Shown one piece after another: positions 49,292 to 59,951 of a DNA stretch of 64,000 bases (the stretch's first letter is position 1; every line of letters starts with the position of its first letter). Source of the DNA: Vibrio diabolicus (lineage in GTDB: Bacteria > Pseudomonadota > Gammaproteobacteria > Enterobacterales > Vibrionaceae); NCBI GenBank assembly GCA_001048675.1, contig CCKK01000020.1:1-64000 (forward strand), given 5' to 3'. The notes under the pieces are model-generated. The model worked only from the letters and a program-made list of their open reading frames with translations. It had not been told where the DNA came from and searched no databases. A program made the translations under genes and the position numbers.

Positions 49292-51148
49292 GTGCTAAAC
49301 CGTTATCCATTATGGAAGTACTTGATGGTATTTTTTGCCATCATCACCGCTGCGTTATACGCACTTCCAAATATCTACGGTGAAGATCCGGCTATTCAAG
49401 TTACAGGGGCGCGTGGCGCCTCTGTAGATATGTCAACGCTGGATGCTGTCACTACTGCTCTTGATAAAGAGCAACTCTCTCATAAATCCATTGCTCTCGA
49501 GAATGGATCAATTCTTGTTCGTTTTAACGACACTGACACGCAAATCAGTGCTCGTGATGTCATCAGCGAAGCGCTTGGCAAAGACACAATTGTTGCACTT
49601 AACCTTGCTCCTTCTACACCCGATTGGCTAGAAGCGATTGGCGCGTCACCATTAAAGCTGGGTCTTGACCTTCGTGGTGGTGTCCACTTCTTAATGGAAG
49701 TAGACATGGACGCTGCGATGGAAAAGCTCGTTGGTCAGCAAGAAGAAGCTTTCCGTAGCGAACTTCGTGAGGCAAAAATTCGTTATCGTGCTATCCGCCC
49801 TTCTGGCAAAGAAGCGGTAGAGGTTCTGCTACGTAACGAAGAGCAATTAGCAGAAGCGAAAGCAATGCTAGAAAAGAATCACCCGGACATGCTCTTTGTC
49901 GAATCTGATTCAAATGGCCGTTACGCTCTTACTGCGACCTTTACCGAGCAACGTTTACAAGAGATCCGTAACTACGCTGTTGAGCAAAACATTACGATTT
50001 TACGTAACCGTGTAAACGAGCTAGGTGTTGCAGAGCCTCTCGTTCAACGTCAAGGTGCAAGTCGAATTGTTGTTGAGCTTCCTGGTGTTCAAGATACTGC
50101 TCGTGCAAAAGAGATTCTAGGTGCGACTGCAACGCTAGAATTCCGTGAAGTTGACGATAAAGCTGACCTATCAGCGGCGGCAAATGGTCGTGCGCCAGCA
50201 GGCAGTGAAATCAAAATGGACCGAGACGGTCGTCCGGTTGTGCTTAAGAAGCGTGTTATTCTTGGTGGTCAAAGCATTACGGATGCAAGCTCAAGTGTCG
50301 ATGAATACGGTCGTCCACAAGTTAACATCTCGCTAGACAGCGAAGGTGGTAACAAGATGTCAGCGTTCTCTAAGAAGAACATCGGTAAGCTAATGGCTAC
50401 CGTGTTTGCTGAGTACAAAGACAGTGGTCGTCGTACGCCAGAAGGCAAAGTCATCCTAGATAAGCATGAAGAAGTCATCAACCAAGCGACGATTCAATCG
50501 GCTCTTGGACGTAACTTCCGTATCACGGGTATAGACTCCGCAGCTGAAGCGCACAACCTTGCACTTCTATTACGTGCTGGTGCACTGATCGCACCTATCT
50601 CTATCGTTGAAGAGCGTACTATTGGTCCATCAATGGGCCAGCAAAACATCGATATGGGTATCCAAGCGTGTATCTGGGGTATGGTTGCCGTAATGCTGTT
50701 TACGCTGCTTTACTACCGTGGCTTTGGCTTGATTGCCAACATCGCTCTAATGGCTAACTTAGTGTTGATCATTGGTGTGATGTCGATGATTCCAGGCGCT
50801 ACCATGACGCTTCCGGGGATTGCCGGTATCGTGTTAACGGTCGGTATGGCGGTTGATGCGAACGTACTGATCTTCGAGCGTATCCGTGAAGAGCTTCGCG
50901 ATGGGCGTAGTCCACAACAAGCTATTCACCAAGGTTACGCGAATGCATTCAGTACGATTGCCGATGCGAACATCACGACACTGATTACTGCAATTATTCT
51001 ATTTGCAGTCGGTACTGGTGCAGTGAAAGGTTTCGCGGTTACTCTATCTATCGGTATCTTAACTTCAATGTTCACCGCCATTATTGGTACACGTTGTATC
51101 GTGAACCTTATTTACGGTGGCAAACGCGTTGATAAATTGTCGATCTAA
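49292..51148 (+). CDS. secD: Protein translocase subunit SecD
   Basis: A 618-residue RND-type membrane protein that uses the proton gradient to complete protein export. Helix 1 lies near the N-terminus ([17 protein letters not shown]), then [18 protein letters not shown], the P1 head domain, and five C-terminal helices with [24 protein letters not shown], which includes the key Asp. The GTG start follows AAAGGATCC. It forms an operon with secF. Confidence 0.97.
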
Positions 51149-51162
51149 GGCTGGGAATTAAT

Positions 51163-52110
51163 ATGTTTCAAATTCTAAAAGCAGAGAAGACGATCGGCTT
51201 TATGCGTTGGTCGAAAGTAGCATTCGTTTTTTCAATCTTTATGATTGCTGCTTCTATCTTCACTTTGTCAACTAAGTGGCTAAATTGGGGCCTAGACTTC
51301 ACTGGCGGTACGCTAATTGAAGTTGGCTTTGAAAAACCTGCGAACCTTGAAAAAATCCGAACCGCTTTAGATGCGAAAGGTTTTGGTGATGCGACAGTAC
51401 AAAACTTCGGTAGTGCTCGTGAAGTAATGGTTCGTCTTCGTCCACGTGACGACGTTTCTGGTGAAACGCTGGGCAACCAAATCATTGGTGCTATCAAAGA
51501 TGGTACTGGCGAAAGCGTAGAAATGCGTCGTATTGAATTCGTAGGTCCTAACGTTGGTGATGAGCTAACAGAAGCTGGCGGTCTAGCGATCCTCGTGTCG
51601 CTGATCTGTATCTTGCTTTATGTCTCGATGCGATTTGAATGGCGTCTAGCGGCTGGTGCGGTTATGGCATTGGCTCACGATATCATTATCACGTTAGGTG
51701 TTTTCTCATTCCTACAAATAGAAGTTGACCTAACCATCGTCGCGGCATTATTAACGGTAGTCGGTTACTCGCTCAACGATACCATCGTTGTGTTTGACCG
51801 TATCCGTGAAAACTTCCGTAAGATGCGTAAAGGTGAGCCAGCCGATATCATGGACGCTTCAATCACCCAAACGTTGAGCCGTACGTTGATTACCTCGGGT
51901 ACAACATTGTTCGTGGTAATTGCACTGTTCATGCAGGGTGGTGCGATGATTCACGGCTTCGCAACCGCACTTCTACTTGGTATCACTGTAGGTACTTACT
52001 CTTCTATCTACGTAGCATCAGCACTAGCGCTAAAACTGGGCATCCAGAAAGAGCACTTGATGCCACCTCAAGTAGAAAAAGAAGGCGCAGAGTTCGACGA
52101 AATGCCATAA
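51163..52110 (+). CDS. secF: Protein translocase subunit SecF
   Basis: A 315-residue partner of SecD. It has the WGLDFTGGTLIEV periplasmic start, FVGPNVGDELTEAG and the membrane motif VVGYSLNDTIVVFDRIREN. Six helices are expected. It ends the yajC-secDF operon and is followed by a strong terminator. Confidence 0.97.
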   Translation: MFQILKAEKTIGFMRWSKVAFVFSIFMIAASIFTLSTKWLNWGLDFTGGTLIEVGFEKPANLEKIRTALDAKGFGDATVQNFGSAREVMVRLRPRDDVSGETLGNQIIGAIKDGTGESVEMRRIEFVGPNVGDELTEAGGLAILVSLICILLYVSMRFEWRLAAGAVMALAHDIIITLGVFSFLQIEVDLTIVAALLTVVGYSLNDTIVVFDRIRENFRKMRKGEPADIMDASITQTLSRTLITSGTTLFVVIALFMQGGAMIHGFATALLLGITVGTYSSIYVASALALKLGIQKEHLMPPQVEKEGAEFDEMP

Positions 52111-52131
52111 GGCAGGTTGAGAGTCGAAAAC

Positions 52132-52163
52132 AAAAACCGCTGAGCAATCAGCGGTTTTTTTTG
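52132..52163 (+). terminator. Terminator after secF
   Basis: AAAAACCGCTGA / TCAGCGGTTTTT with a GCAA tetraloop and extra Ts. Confidence 0.95.
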
Positions 52164-52236
52164 TTATCTGAATCGAGTTTTGTGCTTGCAGAACCTCACG
52201 GTATGAAGAGCCTTACATTGCAGCTAAGTAGATACA

Positions 52237-52267
52237 AAAAAGCCCCGCTCATTGAGCGGGGCTTTTT
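52237..52267. terminator. Bidirectional terminator between secF and suhB
   Basis: A 14-base perfect stem (AAAAAGCCCCGCTC / GAGCGGGGCTTTTT) with a 3-base loop and A/T runs on both sides. It serves suhB on the minus strand, 41 bases beyond its stop, and can back up secF. Confidence 0.93.
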
Positions 52268-52307
52268 AAAGTCATCAGCGTGACGGGCTAAATATGACTT
52301 TCAAATC

Positions 52308-53111
52308 TTACTTAAGGATCGCGCTGTTACCGTTTTCGCGGATGTGCTTAAGGATAGATTTTACGCCACGAGCGCTTGAAGCAACAATGTTACCAGACTT
52401 CATGTACTCAGTGCCGCCAGCAAAGTCAGTTAGGATAGCGCCAGCTTCACGAGCAATAAGCTCACCTGCTGCCATATCCCAAGGTTTTAGACCTAGCTCG
52501 AAGTAACCATCAACACGGCCAGCAGCCACGTAACATAGGTCAAGAGCAGCAGAGCCGCTACGACGGAAATCAGCACATTCAGTGAATAGCGCACCAACGA
52601 TCTTGATGTAAGACTCAGCGTGTTGTTTCTGTTTGAATGGGAAACCAGTAGCTAGAACAGTACCTTGAAGGTCTTTTAGTTGAGCAACACGGATACGCGC
52701 ACTGTTTAGTTGAGCGCCTGCACCACGTTGTGCAGTGAATAGCTCGTTTTGCATTGGATCGTAAACACAAGCAACTTCAGTTTTGCCTTTGATACGAACT
52801 GCGATAGAAACCGCGAAAGTTGGGTAACCTTTTACAAAGTTAGTGGTGCCATCCAGTGGGTCGATGATCCATTGTACGTCTTTATCTTTACCTTCGATAA
52901 GACCTTGTTCTTCAGCAACGATACAGTGCTCAGGGTAAGACTGCTTGATAGTATCGATGATGATGTATTCTGCTTCTTTATCTACATTAGTGACAAAGTC
53001 ATTAGTGCCTTTAAGAGTAGATTCTACTTTATCAGTGTTTTCTAATGATTTAGCAATATGATTGCCTGCCTTTCGCGCAGCGCGAATAGCAATGTTTAGC
53101 ATTGGATGCAT
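52308..53111 (-). CDS. suhB: Inositol-1-monophosphatase family protein SuhB
   Basis: A 267-residue phosphatase, identical in length to E. coli SuhB, which also acts as a factor for ribosomal RNA antitermination. The start MHPMLNIAIRAARKAGN at 53111 matches the E. coli N-terminus. The metal sites EEQG and WIIDPLDGTTNFV and the C-terminal LKPWDMAAGELIAREAGA are intact. The frame continues open to 53255, but that part is the divergent promoter region with trmJ. Confidence 0.95.
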   Translation of the reverse strand: MHPMLNIAIRAARKAGNHIAKSLENTDKVESTLKGTNDFVTNVDKEAEYIIIDTIKQSYPEHCIVAEEQGLIEGKDKDVQWIIDPLDGTTNFVKGYPTFAVSIAVRIKGKTEVACVYDPMQNELFTAQRGAGAQLNSARIRVAQLKDLQGTVLATGFPFKQKQHAESYIKIVGALFTECADFRRSGSAALDLCYVAAGRVDGYFELGLKPWDMAAGELIAREAGAILTDFAGGTEYMKSGNIVASSARGVKSILKHIRENGNSAILK

Positions 53112-53342
53112 ACGAATTTCCCAACGGATGTTAAAGAACAAATGAAAGCGGCGGCGAGTATACCAGAGATCAGTAAAAAGGGAAGTGGTTATTTTTTGTT
53201 CTAAAGTCAGTGGTTTTATTGTATTTAGCTTGAGGCGAACGAGAACAATGACCAAGAATGAGAAGAGAGGCCTGCTTCGCCCTAGGGTGTGTTAAAAAAC
53301 TATGGTAACATTCTGCGGTTTTAATTTAGGTAGCAAACACAG

Positions 53343-54062
53343 ATGTTGGATCAAGTAAAAATTGTACTCGTAGGTACCTCTCATTCAGGCAATATTGGCT
53401 CAGCAGCTCGAGCTATGAAAGTGATGGGTTTAAGCCAACTAGTATTAGTCGATCCACAATGTGAAGTGGATGAACAAACTCTTGCTTTGGCTGCGGGGGC
53501 TGGTGATATTGCTCAAAATGCAAAGATTGTCGGCACATTAGAGGAAGCGGTTGAAGATTGCAGCCTCGTGGTGGGCTCCAGTGCTCGCTCTCGTACATTA
53601 GAATGGCCAATGCTTGAGCCACGTGAATGTGGTGAGAAATTTGCGGTTGAGGGTAGAAAACATCCTGTCGCGCTCGTGTTTGGTCGTGAAAGAACTGGTC
53701 TAACAAACGAAGAGCTGCAAAGGTGTCACTACCATGTTTGCATTCCTGCTAACCCTGAATATAGCTCGCTTAACCTAGCGATGGCCGTACAAACACTGAG
53801 TTACGAAGTACGAGTTGCGCATTTGAACTTAGAGCAAAGCCAGTTTGCCCCAAATGAGCCGGAAGAGTACCCACGTCATAGAGAGCTCGAAATGTTCTTC
53901 GAGCATCTTGAAAAGGTGATGGTTGAGACCCAGTTTATCAATAAAGAGCAACCAGGACAGGTGATGAATAAATTGCGTCGCTTGTTCTCTCGTGCTCGGC
54001 CAGAAACCCAGGAGCTCAATATTCTACGCGGCATTTTAACCTCGATAGAAAAGAAGTTCTGA
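53343..54062 (+). CDS. trmJ: tRNA (cytidine/uridine-32-2'-O)-methyltransferase
   Basis: A 239-residue SPOUT methyltransferase acting on position 32 of several tRNAs. It has [21 protein letters not shown] at the N-terminus, [17 protein letters not shown] and [17 protein letters not shown] forming the SAM knot, and a C-terminal helical extension. It is immediately upstream of iscR, as in most gammaproteobacteria. Confidence 0.95.
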   Translation: MLDQVKIVLVGTSHSGNIGSAARAMKVMGLSQLVLVDPQCEVDEQTLALAAGAGDIAQNAKIVGTLEEAVEDCSLVVGSSARSRTLEWPMLEPRECGEKFAVEGRKHPVALVFGRERTGLTNEELQRCHYHVCIPANPEYSSLNLAMAVQTLSYEVRVAHLNLEQSQFAPNEPEEYPRHRELEMFFEHLEKVMVETQFINKEQPGQVMNKLRRLFSRARPETQELNILRGILTSIEKKF

Positions 54063-54094
54063 ATAAAGAATAACCACTCTAGGTGTAAGGATGA

Positions 54095-54144
54095 ATACCT
54101 GAGTAAAATGGTCAAATAAATACTTGACCAAATTACTCAGGTAT
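54095..54144. promoter_or_regulatory. Paired IscR type 1 sites upstream of iscR
   Basis: Two copies of the IscR type 1 element face each other. Bases 54120-54144 on the plus strand start ATACTTGACC and end TACTCAGGTAT. Bases 54095-54118 carry the same motif on the minus strand (ends ATACCTGAGTA and GGTCAAATA as read on the plus strand). The pair forms an imperfect dyad of 50 bases, 44 bases before the iscR start. It should mediate repression of isc by [2Fe-2S]-IscR. Confidence 0.8.
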
Positions 54145-54187
54145 GGAAAAATCTTAACCATTACAAACCATGTGGATACGGTGTGGT

Positions 54188-54694
54188 ATGAAACTTACAT
54201 CTAAAGGAAGATATGCGGTGACAGCCATGCTGGATGTGGCACTGCATTCGCAACAAAACCCTGTACCTCTTGCTGACATCTCAGAGCGTCAGGGGATCTC
54301 GCTCTCTTACTTAGAGCAGCTATTTTCAAAATTGCGTAAAGCAGGTCTCGTTGCCAGCGTTCGTGGTCCTGGTGGTGGTTACCGACTTGGTGCCGACGCA
54401 CACAGTATCGCTATTGGTACCGTGATTGCAGCCGTTGATGAGTCAGTCGATGCAACCAAATGCCAGGGCAAAGGAGATTGCCAAGGTGGAACACGTTGCC
54501 TTACTCACACGCTATGGCGCGACTTAAGCTCTCGCATTAGTGACTTCTTGAATAACATCACTCTTGGTGAGTTGATGACAGACAATGAAGTCCTCGAAAT
54601 TTCTGATCGTCAGGACATTGATCTGGCGGTAACCCATGGGCTATCAAACAAAAATACAACCGCCGCGCCCATCGGTGTAAACGTCCGCTCTTAG
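54188..54694 (+). CDS. iscR: Iron-sulphur cluster regulator IscR
   Basis: A 168-residue Rrf2-family regulator that binds a [2Fe-2S] cluster and represses isc. The start [16 protein letters not shown] is at 54188. A longer frame to 54170 has no good site. The ligands Cys92, Cys98, Cys104 and His107 ([17 protein letters not shown]) are at exactly the E. coli positions. Confidence 0.97.
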   Translation: MKLTSKGRYAVTAMLDVALHSQQNPVPLADISERQGISLSYLEQLFSKLRKAGLVASVRGPGGGYRLGADAHSIAIGTVIAAVDESVDATKCQGKGDCQGGTRCLTHTLWRDLSSRISDFLNNITLGELMTDNEVLEISDRQDIDLAVTHGLSNKNTTAAPIGVNVRS

Positions 54695-54722
54695 CGGTCA
54701 GCTTTTTACATTGGAGTAGAGA

Positions 54723-55937
54723 ATGAAACTGCCGATTTATCTTGATTATTCCGCTACATGTCCAGTTGATCCACGTGTTGCTGAAAAAATGGTTCAGTAC
54801 ATGACAATGGATGGCACATTTGGCAACCCAGCGTCGCGTTCGCACCGTTACGGCTGGCAGGCAGAAGAAGCGGTCGATACTGCTCGTGAGCAAATTGCTG
54901 ACCTTCTAAATGCAGATCCTCGCGAAATCGTATTTACATCTGGTGCGACAGAATCAGACAACCTTGCGATTAAAGGTGCAGCGCACTTTTACTCGAAGAA
55001 AGGTAAGCACGTAATCACTTGTAAAACAGAGCACAAAGCCGTTCTTGACCCATGTCGTCAACTTGAGCGTGAAGGCTTTGAAGTGACTTACCTTGAGCCA
55101 GAATCAAATGGCTTGATCGATCTAGAGAAGCTTAAAGCGGCAATGCGTGATGACACAGTGCTTGTGTCTATTATGCACGTAAACAACGAGATTGGTGTGG
55201 TTCAAGACATTACTGCGATCGGCGAATTGTGTCGTGAGCGTAAAATTGTTTTCCACGTGGATGCAGCGCAATCTGCAGGTAAATTACCAATCGACGTTCA
55301 AGAGATGAAAGTTGACCTAATTTCGCTTTCTGCTCACAAAGTTTATGGCCCTAAAGGCATCGGTGCACTTTACGTTCGTCGTAAGCCTCGTATTCGTCTT
55401 GAAGCGCAAATGCACGGTGGCGGCCATGAGCGTGGTTTCCGCTCTGGTACACTTCCTACCCACCAAATCGTTGGTATGGGTGAAGCATTCCGCATTGCAA
55501 AAGAAGACATGCAAAAAGATTACGATCACGCTTTAGCGCTTCGTAACCGTCTTTTTGATGGCGTGAAAGACTTAGAAGCAGTGACGGTAAACGGTGACCT
55601 TGAGCAACGTGTACCACACAACCTAAACATCAGCTTCGCATTCGTAGAAGGTGAATCACTACTAATGTCGCTTAAAGATCTAGCGGTATCTTCTGGTAGT
55701 GCTTGTACGTCTGCAAGTCTTGAGCCTTCTTACGTTCTTCGTGCCCTAGGCATGGATGATGAATTGGCTCACAGCTCGGTTCGTTTCTCGTTTGGTCGTT
55801 TCACGACTGAAGAAGAAATTGATTACGCAATTGAACAAATCCGCGTTGCAGTGACTAAGCTACGCGACATGTCTCCTCTATGGGATATGTACAAAGAAGG
55901 GATTGATTTGAGCACTGTTGAATGGGCTCACCATTAA
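54723..55937 (+). CDS. iscS: Cysteine desulfurase IscS
   Basis: A 404-residue PLP enzyme that takes sulphur from cysteine for Fe-S clusters, tRNA thiolation and thiamine. The PLP lysine is Lys206 (SLSAHKVYG) and the persulphide carrier is Cys328 ([10 protein letters not shown]), the same numbering as E. coli. The second gene of the isc operon, with TTGGAG before its ATG. Confidence 0.98.
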   Translation: MKLPIYLDYSATCPVDPRVAEKMVQYMTMDGTFGNPASRSHRYGWQAEEAVDTAREQIADLLNADPREIVFTSGATESDNLAIKGAAHFYSKKGKHVITCKTEHKAVLDPCRQLEREGFEVTYLEPESNGLIDLEKLKAAMRDDTVLVSIMHVNNEIGVVQDITAIGELCRERKIVFHVDAAQSAGKLPIDVQEMKVDLISLSAHKVYGPKGIGALYVRRKPRIRLEAQMHGGGHERGFRSGTLPTHQIVGMGEAFRIAKEDMQKDYDHALALRNRLFDGVKDLEAVTVNGDLEQRVPHNLNISFAFVEGESLLMSLKDLAVSSGSACTSASLEPSYVLRALGMDDELAHSSVRFSFGRFTTEEEIDYAIEQIRVAVTKLRDMSPLWDMYKEGIDLSTVEWAHH

Positions 55938-55975
55938 TCTCAGGGATTGAAATAGAGGATTCGAGGTAATTTATC

Positions 55976-56359
55976 ATGGCATACAGCGAAAAAGTAATTG
56001 ATCACTACGAGAACCCACGTAACGTTGGTTCATTCGATAAAGAAGACCCATCAGTAGGTAGCGGCATGGTTGGCGCTCCAGCTTGTGGTGACGTAATGAA
56101 GCTTCAAATCAAAGTGACACCTGAAGGTATCATCGAAGATGCGAAGTTCAAAACATACGGTTGTGGTAGTGCAATCGCATCAAGCTCACTAGTAACTGAG
56201 TGGGTAAAAGGCAAGTCAGTTGATGAAGCAGCAGCAATTAAAAACTCTGAAATTGCTGAAGAGCTAGAGCTTCCACCAGTGAAAGTTCACTGTTCAATTC
56301 TTGCTGAAGATGCAATCAAAGCAGCGGTTGCAGACTACAAGAAAAAACACCAAGAATAA
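55976..56359 (+). CDS. iscU: Iron-sulphur cluster scaffold IscU
   Basis: A 127-residue scaffold on which clusters are built. Ligand cysteines are Cys37 (GAPACGD), Cys63 (TYGCGSA) and Cys106 (VHCSILAE), with the HscA recognition motif LPPVK just before Cys106. Confidence 0.98.
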   Translation: MAYSEKVIDHYENPRNVGSFDKEDPSVGSGMVGAPACGDVMKLQIKVTPEGIIEDAKFKTYGCGSAIASSSLVTEWVKGKSVDEAAAIKNSEIAEELELPPVKVHCSILAEDAIKAAVADYKKKHQE

Positions 56360-56429
56360 TTATTCCGTAATATAATGGGAGCTTTGACGCTCCCATTCCA
56401 ATCGAAATTTAGACAGACTAAGGTGCAGT

Positions 56430-56753
56430 ATGGCCATCACAATGACAGAATCAGCGGCAAGTCGCGTAAGAGCATTCCTAGATAACCGAGGCAAAGGTAT
56501 CGGTTTACGTCTTGGAGTGAAGACGACTGGTTGTTCAGGCATGGCATATGTACTTGAGTTTGTTGATGAGCTTAACGAAGAAGATGAAGTTTTTGAACTC
56601 TCTGGAGTGAAAATCATCATCGACAAAAAAAGCTTAGTGTACCTAGACGGTACCGAATTGGATTACGTGAAAGAAGGGTTGAATGAAGGTTTTGAATTCA
56701 ACAACCCTAACGCGAAAAGTGAATGTGGTTGTGGTGAAAGCTTCAACGTCTAA
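56430..56753 (+). CDS. iscA: Iron-sulphur cluster assembly protein IscA
   Basis: A 107-residue A-type carrier with the three conserved cysteines Cys35 (TTGCSGMAY), Cys99 and Cys101 (SECGCGESF). Delivers clusters to apo-proteins. A 70-base gap with an imperfect hairpin (GGGAG…CTCCC) follows iscU. Confidence 0.97.
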   Translation: MAITMTESAASRVRAFLDNRGKGIGLRLGVKTTGCSGMAYVLEFVDELNEEDEVFELSGVKIIIDKKSLVYLDGTELDYVKEGLNEGFEFNNPNAKSECGCGESFNV

Positions 56754-56808
56754 TTGATTGTCCTTCTGGGCAAGCGAGTCCGGAAGGCTTTACTAGGACC
56801 CGAACTTA

Positions 56809-57324
56809 ATGAATCACTTTGAATTATTTGGGCTACCAAGTCAGTTTAAGCTGGATGGTAGCCTTCTTTCTTCTCAGTTCCGAGAACTACAAAAACGCTT
56901 CCACCCGGATAACTTTGCAACGGGATCTGAACGTGACCGTTTGATGGCGGTGCAAAAGGCAGCGCAAATCAACGATGCCTATCAAGTTCTGAAAAATCCT
57001 ATCTCCCGTGCCGAGTACATACTCGCAGAGCAGGGAGTTGAGATCCGAGGTGAACAGCAGACAATGCAAGATCCAATGTTCTTAATGGAGCAAATGGAGC
57101 TGCGCGAAGAACTGGAAGAAATTGCTGACAGCACCGATCCTGAATCGGCGCTTTTTGACTTCGATTCTAAGGTCAGCAAAATGTACAAACAGCATCTGGC
57201 AAGCGTCGAGCAAGAGCTTGATGATGGTCTTTGGGCTGAAGCCGCAGACCGAGTTCGTAAGCTAAAATTCATTGCCAAACTAAAGAACGAAATTGAACTA
57301 GTCGAAGACAAACTCCTCGGCTAG
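56809..57324 (+). CDS. hscB: Co-chaperone HscB
   Basis: A 171-residue J-protein. The J domain has the KRFHPDNF loop (HPD) and the C-terminal helical bundle binds IscU. It stimulates the HscA ATPase. Starts about 55 bases after iscA. Confidence 0.97.
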   Translation: MNHFELFGLPSQFKLDGSLLSSQFRELQKRFHPDNFATGSERDRLMAVQKAAQINDAYQVLKNPISRAEYILAEQGVEIRGEQQTMQDPMFLMEQMELREELEEIADSTDPESALFDFDSKVSKMYKQHLASVEQELDDGLWAEAADRVRKLKFIAKLKNEIELVEDKLLG

Positions 57325-57345
57325 TTAGCGTGACAAGGACCTATC

Positions 57346-59199
57346 ATGGCACTACTTCAAATCGCAGAACCGGGCCAAAGCTCGGCACCTCATGAGCATA
57401 AGTTAGCAGCGGGTATCGACTTAGGTACTACCAACTCTTTGGTTGCTTCTGTACGTAGCGGCGATGCAACTCCACTTGCGGACGAGCAGGGCCGTACTAT
57501 TTTACCTTCAGTCGTTAATTACACTGAGGAAACGTTAACGGTTGGCCACGAAGCCAAAGCCAAAGCAGAGCTTGAACCAGAGAACACTATTATCTCTGTA
57601 AAACGTTTGATCGGTCGTTCATTAAAGGACATCCAGTCCCGTTACTCTTCACTTCCTTATCGTTTTCGAGAGAGTGAAAATGGTCTTCCGATCCTGCAAA
57701 CGCCTCAAGGTGACAAAAACCCGATTGAAGTATCTGCGGACATTCTAAAAGCGCTAGGTAAGCGAGCAGAAGAAACGTTAGGTGGTGAGTTAGCGGGTGT
57801 TGTGATCACTGTTCCTGCTTACTTTGATGATGCTCAGCGTGCAGGTACGAAAGATGCCGCGAAATTAGCTGGCCTTCATGTGCTGCGTCTTCTGAACGAA
57901 CCAACTGCCGCGGCAATTGCTTATGGCCTAGACTCAGGCCAAGAAGGGGTGATTGCAGTTTATGACCTAGGTGGCGGTACATTTGATATCTCTATCCTAC
58001 GTTTGTCGAAAGGCGTATTTGAAGTATTAGCAACAGGTGGTGACTCTGCGTTAGGCGGTGATGACTTTGACCATCTGTTAGCGGATTACCTAATGGAGCA
58101 AGCGGGTCTCGAAGCCCCACTTTCTGCTGAAAAAAACCGTACGCTACTGAACATTGCTACTGCGACTAAGATTGCTTTCTCTGAGCAAGACAGCGTTGAC
58201 GTTGACGTGTTTGGTTGGAAGGGCACCGTTACTCGTGAGCAGTTCGAAGATCTGATTCGCCCATTAGTGAAGAAAACACTAATGTCTTGTCGTCGTGCAT
58301 TAAAAGATGCTGATGTTAACGCAGACGAAGTACTCGAAGTTGTCATGGTTGGTGGTTCAACACGCACATTGCTGGTTCGTGAAATGGTAGGCGAGTTTTT
58401 TGGCCGCACACCGCTAACAAGCATTAATCCTGATGAAGTTGTCGCAATCGGCGCGGGTATCCAAGCCGACATTCTAGCGGGTAACAAGCCTGATTCAGAA
58501 ATGTTACTTCTTGACGTGATCCCACTGTCGCTTGGTATTGAAACCATGGGTGGTCTGGTTGAGAAGATCATCCCTCGCAATACCACGATTCCTGTTGCGC
58601 GTGCGCAAGAATTTACCACATTCAAAGATGGCCAAACGGCCATGAGTGTTCATGTGGTACAAGGTGAGCGTGAAATGGTTGATGATTGTCGTTCACTGGC
58701 TCGTTTCTCATTGAAAGGCATTCCACCGATGGCGGCGGGTGCGGCACATATTCGTGTGACTTACCAAGTTGACGCTGACGGCCTTCTTTCTGTTACGGCA
58801 ATGGAAAAGAGCACCGGTGTTCAGTCAGAGATTCAAGTAAAACCTTCTTACGGGTTAAGCGATAATGAAGTGGCGGATATGCTGCGTGATTCAATGACTC
58901 ACGCTAAAGAAGACATGCAAGCTCGTGCGCTAGCTGAACAGCGTGTTGAGGCCGACCGTGTGATAGAAGGCTTGATTGCAGCCATGCAAGCTGATGGTGA
59001 CGAACTACTATCAGAACAAGAGAAACAAGACCTGATAAAAGCCATCGAAGCCTTGATTGAGCTGCGTAATGGTGATGATGCAGATGCGATTGAGCAAGGC
59101 ATTAAAGATACCGATAAAGCGAGCCAAGATTTCGCATCGCGCCGTATGGATAAATCGATTCGAGCTGCGCTGTCAGGTCAATCAGTAGACGATATATAA
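57346..59199 (+). CDS. hscA: Fe-S assembly chaperone HscA
   Basis: A 617-residue Hsp70-type chaperone specialised for IscU. The ATPase domain carries [25 protein letters not shown] and VMVGGSTRT. The substrate domain starts near residue 380. It lacks the long EEVD-like tail of DnaK, as HscA does. Confidence 0.97.
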   Translation: MALLQIAEPGQSSAPHEHKLAAGIDLGTTNSLVASVRSGDATPLADEQGRTILPSVVNYTEETLTVGHEAKAKAELEPENTIISVKRLIGRSLKDIQSRYSSLPYRFRESENGLPILQTPQGDKNPIEVSADILKALGKRAEETLGGELAGVVITVPAYFDDAQRAGTKDAAKLAGLHVLRLLNEPTAAAIAYGLDSGQEGVIAVYDLGGGTFDISILRLSKGVFEVLATGGDSALGGDDFDHLLADYLMEQAGLEAPLSAEKNRTLLNIATATKIAFSEQDSVDVDVFGWKGTVTREQFEDLIRPLVKKTLMSCRRALKDADVNADEVLEVVMVGGSTRTLLVREMVGEFFGRTPLTSINPDEVVAIGAGIQADILAGNKPDSEMLLLDVIPLSLGIETMGGLVEKIIPRNTTIPVARAQEFTTFKDGQTAMSVHVVQGEREMVDDCRSLARFSLKGIPPMAAGAAHIRVTYQVDADGLLSVTAMEKSTGVQSEIQVKPSYGLSDNEVADMLRDSMTHAKEDMQARALAEQRVEADRVIEGLIAAMQADGDELLSEQEKQDLIKAIEALIELRNGDDADAIEQGIKDTDKASQDFASRRMDKSIRAALSGQSVDDI

Positions 59200-59212
59200 G
59201 AGATAAGTAGTT

Positions 59213-59551
59213 ATGCCTAAGATTATTGTATTACCACACGACGATTTGTGCCCAGAAGGCGCAGTGTTGGAAGCAAACACTGGTGAAACCGTTCTGGACG
59301 TAGCGCTAAAAAATGGTATCGGTATTGAACATGCGTGTGAAAAATCATGTGCGTGTACCACTTGCCACGTGATCATCCGTGAAGGTTTTGATTCGCTAGA
59401 AGAAAGTGAAGAGCTGGAAGACGACATGCTGGATAAAGCGTGGGGTCTAGAGCCTGAATCACGTCTAGGGTGTCAGGCGAAAATTGCTGATGAAGACTTA
59501 GTGGTAGAAATTCCTAAGTACACGCTAAACCACGCTTCAGAAGATCACTAA
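59213..59551 (+). CDS. fdx: Isc-type [2Fe-2S] ferredoxin
   Basis: A 112-residue electron donor for cluster assembly. Cluster ligands are Cys42, Cys48, Cys51 and Cys87, with the extra conserved Cys46 in CEKSCACTTCHV. Same numbering as E. coli Fdx. Confidence 0.97.
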   Translation: MPKIIVLPHDDLCPEGAVLEANTGETVLDVALKNGIGIEHACEKSCACTTCHVIIREGFDSLEESEELEDDMLDKAWGLEPESRLGCQAKIADEDLVVEIPKYTLNHASEDH

Positions 59552-59595
59552 AACTATCTTCCCAATATAGGGAAGAAGCAAAAGGAAGATGAGCA

Positions 59596-59790
59596 ATGAA
59601 ATGGACAGATTCTCGCGATATCGCGATTGAGCTTTGTGACAAGTTTCCAGATGTTGATCCGCAAACGGTGCGTTTTACCGATCTTCATCAATGGATCAAG
59701 GAGTTAGATGAGTTTGAAGATGACCCAAACCATTGTAACGAAAAGATTCTGGAAGCCGTTATCATGTGCTGGATGGATGAAGCAGACTAA
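59596..59790 (+). CDS. iscX: IscX (YfhJ) iron-binding accessory protein
   Basis: A 64-residue acidic protein that binds IscS and modulates cluster assembly. It matches the family along its length ([29 protein letters not shown]). The last gene of the isc operon before the terminator. Confidence 0.96.
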   Translation: MKWTDSRDIAIELCDKFPDVDPQTVRFTDLHQWIKELDEFEDDPNHCNEKILEAVIMCWMDEAD

Positions 59791-59825
59791 GTCTGTAAAA
59801 CACAGCCTAGTTAACAATTCTTACT

Positions 59826-59857
59826 AAAAAAAGCGGACCTTTAGGTCCGTTTTTTTA
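59826..59857 (+). terminator. Terminator of the isc operon
   Basis: CGGACC / GGTCCG with a TTTA loop in an A-run/T-run context (AAAAAAGCGGACC … GGTCCGTTTTTTT). Confidence 0.9.
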
Positions 59858-59951
59858 TCCAATTGACATTTTGGCCCTACATAATGCTAACATCCATGAG
59901 TTATTAAAAAGAAGCAGCGTAGGCAACGCTGCTATAAGACAAGGAGAAACC

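Noticed and set aside
58086..58643. Long open frame of 185 codons opposite hscA
   Set aside because: It is a shadow of hscA codon usage, with no recognisable domain.
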